Shown here one piece after another: positions 6,256 through 7,637 of a DNA stretch of 7,637 nucleotides. The position numbers were made by a program, and so were the translations under genes. Below the pieces are notes generated by a model. It did no database searches. It was not told where the DNA came from and was given only the letters and a program-made list of their open reading frames with translations. Position 1 is the first letter of the stretch. Each line of letters starts with the position of its first letter. The DNA is from JAJVID01 sp035275805 (GTDB lineage: Bacteria; Acidobacteriota; Blastocatellia; RBC074), in contig DATEMG010000134.1 of NCBI GenBank assembly GCA_035275805.1, positions 1 through 7,637 of the forward strand. The letters run 5' to 3'.

Positions 6256-6801
6256 ATGAAACTGAATGTTCTGCTGATGATTTGTCTGCTTTCGCTCACG
6301 GTCTGCGCGCAAGCCCCGCAAGTCGCGGAAAAGGACGCGCCGTCGAAGGTCGCCGTTGCGGCGAAAGAGGAGCCGGGCGAGCGGCTGATTGTGACGGGCC
6401 AGGTCTTCAGCCCTGACGGAAAAACGCCGTTGGCCGGCGCATCCGTCTACGTCTATCACACAGACGCCAAGGGGCTATACACGCCGGAGACCAACGACAA
6501 CCGCAACCCGCGTTTGCGCGGATACATGCGCACGGACGCGCAGGGACGATACGAATTCAGCACGATCAAGCCGGCCCCGTATCCTAACAATCGCATCGCG
6601 GCGCACATTCATTACGTGGTCAACGCGCCCGGCCACCGAGAACGCGTCTTCGAAATCGTTTTCGAAGGCGATCCGAACATCGACGAGCGCATGCGCGCTG
6701 ACGCCGCCAATGAAGAAAGCGCGTTCTCGATTCGCACGCTGACGCGCGATCAACAGGGCGTGTTGCGTTGCGCTCAGGACGTCAAAATGCGGAAGCAATG
6801 A
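6256..6801 (+). CDS. Exported intradiol ring-cleavage dioxygenase-fold protein
   Basis: The 181-residue product has a signal peptide (MKLN, hydrophobic 5-16, likely cleavage after AQA near residue 20). A charged spacer leads to an intradiol dioxygenase core. 'IVTGQVFSPDGKTPLAGASV' (45-64) and 'YHTDAKGLYTP' are the family's beta-strand entry. All four residues expected to bind non-haem Fe(III), as in protocatechuate 3,4-dioxygenase, can be proposed: Tyr75 (GLY), Tyr109 (KPAPYP), and His117 and His119 (AHIHY). 'RGYMRTDAQGRYEFSTIKP' (88-106) is also characteristic. Cytoplasmic catechol dioxygenases are longer and lack a signal peptide, so this belongs to the short exported group, whose substrates are mostly unproven. 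A 'LTVC' at 14-17 resembles a lipobox but has Val before Cys. The stop codon is followed within about ten bases by a 9-bp imperfect stem. It lies next to a dienelactone-hydrolase-like gene, which hints at aromatic or lactone chemistry. Confidence 0.87.
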   Translation: MKLNVLLMICLLSLTVCAQAPQVAEKDAPSKVAVAAKEEPGERLIVTGQVFSPDGKTPLAGASVYVYHTDAKGLYTPETNDNRNPRLRGYMRTDAQGRYEFSTIKPAPYPNNRIAAHIHYVVNAPGHRERVFEIVFEGDPNIDERMRADAANEESAFSIRTLTRDQQGVLRCAQDVKMRKQ

Positions 6802-6807
6802 GTTCGA

Positions 6808-6841
6808 GCTTGGCGCCGCCCGCATCGGTATAGCGCCGAGC
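6808..6841. terminator. Weak candidate terminator hairpin after the dioxygenase gene
   Basis: GCTTGGCGC (6808-6816) pairs with GCGCCGAGC (6833-6841), with one G-U wobble and a 16-base loop. It starts seven bases after the TGA stop at 6799-6801. No T-tract follows, so it would be a factor-dependent or non-functional site at best. Confidence 0.3.
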
Positions 6842-6865
6842 CGCCTATCGCTGAAATGTAAAAAG

Positions 6866-6892
6866 TTGTCACAGATGTTTCGGGGTTGTAAT
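6866..6892 (+). promoter_or_regulatory. Weak sigma-70-like promoter candidate before the cupin gene
   Basis: TTGTCA (6866-6871) and TGTAAT (6887-6892) each match the -35 and -10 consensus at five of six bases, but the 15-base spacer is short. It lies in the most AT-rich part of the 202-base gap at 6802-7003, about 110 bases before the cupin start. Confidence 0.25.
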
Positions 6893-6953
6893 TGACCATA
6901 TCTTTGATTATTGCGCGTCAGTCAAAATCACTCGGGGCCGCTCAAAACATCAC

Positions 6954-6975
6954 AAGGAGATGGCCAATGACGTAG
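6954..6975 (+). promoter_or_regulatory. Strong ribosome binding site followed by a two-codon ORF
   Basis: AAGGAG at 6954-6959 is the best Shine-Dalgarno in this leader. Seven bases later is ATG-ACG-TAG (6967-6975), a minimal start-stop ORF, 28 bases before the cupin start. It could act as a ribosome stand-by or coupling element for the cupin gene, or be a remnant of a former start. An ATG at 6960 opens a 26-codon frame that runs to 7040, over the cupin start, but it abuts the site with no spacer. Confidence 0.35.
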
Positions 6976-7003
6976 GACATATCACTTCACAGGCAGGCAT
7001 GCT

Positions 7004-7627
7004 ATGGGAATTGATCGAAGAGTTTTTCTCACAACTGTAGCGCTCGGCGGCGCGGCCGTCATTGGGGCTCAAGCCCGGAACAATCAACGAACGGGGTCGC
7101 CGGCGCCAATCAATAAGCCGCGCGTCGTCACGCGGCTGCTCAAAGACGCCGGGACGATTCCCAACAGCCGTCTGCCCGTTTTGATCTATCAAGGCGCGCT
7201 GGATTTGCCCAAAGACGACCCGGCTTCGGCGATTGAGGCATTGATTCATGTGAACGACTGGGGCGACGATTGGCGCAACGGCGTCTTCAATTATCACCAC
7301 TATCACAGCACGGCGCACGAGGCGTTGCTGGTTTTCGGTGGTTCGGCCAGGGTGCAATTGGGCGGCGAGTCGGGCGTCATCGAAACCATCGGCGCGGGCG
7401 ACGTGATCATCATCCCTGCCGGGGTCGGTCACAAGAACCTCGGATCGAGCGAGGATTTCCACGTCGTCGGGGCCTACCCTCCGCGACAGAACGTGGATAT
7501 GAATTACGGCAAGCCCGGCGAACGCCCGCGTGTGGATGAGAACATCGCGCGCCTGGCGCTCCCCGCGACCGATCCCGTCTTCGGCAAGACCGGGCCTCTG
7601 CTCGATCATTGGCGTGCGAAAAGCTAG
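7004..7627 (+). CDS. YjlB-type cupin protein with Tat-like signal
   Basis: The 207-residue product starts with 'DRRVFLTT' and a hydrophobic stretch to about residue 22 ending in AQA, which resembles a twin-arginine export signal. The rest closely follows the YjlB cupin family (COG4297): 'GTIPNSRLPVLIYQGAL' (50-66), 'NDWGDDWRNGVFNYHHYHS' (84-102) and a C-terminal 'PATDPVFGKTGPLLDHW'. Cupin motif 1 is intact, with Gly93-x5-His99-x-His101-x4-Glu106, as is motif 2, 'GDVIIIPAGVGHKN' with His143. These give the usual three-His/one-Glu metal site. Bacillus YjlB-type proteins are cytoplasmic and their reaction is not established, so an exported form is notable. An in-frame TGA at 6968 leaves ATG 7004 as the only start, with AGGCAGG at 6991-6997 as a modest ribosome binding site. 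The gene ends ten bases before the window edge. Confidence 0.88.
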   Translation: MGIDRRVFLTTVALGGAAVIGAQARNNQRTGSPAPINKPRVVTRLLKDAGTIPNSRLPVLIYQGALDLPKDDPASAIEALIHVNDWGDDWRNGVFNYHHYHSTAHEALLVFGGSARVQLGGESGVIETIGAGDVIIIPAGVGHKNLGSSEDFHVVGAYPPRQNVDMNYGKPGERPRVDENIARLALPATDPVFGKTGPLLDHWRAKS

Positions 7628-7637
7628 ATCGGTTTTC

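Noticed and set aside
6295..6307. Lipoprotein signal in the dioxygenase (LTVC)
   Set aside because: Val before the Cys is poor for signal peptidase II, and a good AQA site for signal peptidase I follows; left as an alternative only.
6950..7609. Long minus-strand open frame (219 codons) opposite the cupin gene
   Set aside because: It mirrors the high-GC cupin gene, shows no recognisable family and is a typical antisense shadow; the + strand frame has full cupin motifs.

Overview
The window reads as accessory or envelope-related DNA from a GC-rich Gram-negative-type bacterium, most likely an Acidobacteriota member (Blastocatellia- or Solibacter-like). That assignment is inferred from protein style (kelch and PQQ-like propellers, TPR hydrolases with an 'ETDEDLAPLRAEPRFQELL' tail, zf-HC2/FecR regulators) and from abundant REP-like palindromes. 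No marker gene is present to prove it. All six convincing genes lie on the + strand.

Layout: 1-190 is a leader region with a possible ECF-type promoter. 191-775 encodes an ECF sigma factor that starts with GTG, has no clear Shine-Dalgarno and may be leaderless. 788-2038 encodes an exported PQQ-like beta-propeller protein, 12 bases downstream and visibly less GC-rich than the rest. 2089-2335 is a symmetrical compound inverted repeat built from six small REP-like hairpins, followed at 2351-2410 by two copies of a 30-bp direct repeat. 2424-4568 encodes a large one-pass membrane protein with an anti-sigma zinc finger (zf-HC2), a transmembrane helix, a FecR-like domain and about six kelch repeats. 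4629-6059 encodes an exported alpha/beta-hydrolase fused to TPR repeats. 6060-6255 is an intergenic stretch with several hairpins, two of which form an inverted pair with compensated stem changes. 6256-6801 encodes an exported intradiol-dioxygenase-fold protein. 6802-7003 is a non-coding leader with a strong ribosome binding site that serves only a two-codon ORF. 7004-7627 encodes a YjlB-type cupin preceded by a Tat-like signal.

Working together (inference): the sigma factor and the zf-HC2/FecR/kelch protein look like a sigma/anti-sigma pair in which the anti-sigma carries its own periplasmic sensor-like propeller. Unusually, the pair is separated by the PQQ-like gene and the repeat block. 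All four other proteins appear to be exported, so the region may be a small envelope or extracytoplasmic regulon. The hydrolase, the intradiol dioxygenase and the cupin could take part in oxidising or hydrolysing aromatic or lactone-type compounds outside the cytoplasm, but no substrate can be read from the sequence.

The most unusual points are the compound palindrome that invades the 5' side of the anti-sigma ORF, the four-part anti-sigma fusion, the split sigma/anti-sigma operon, the covarying hairpin pair and the minimal start-stop ORF before the cupin gene.
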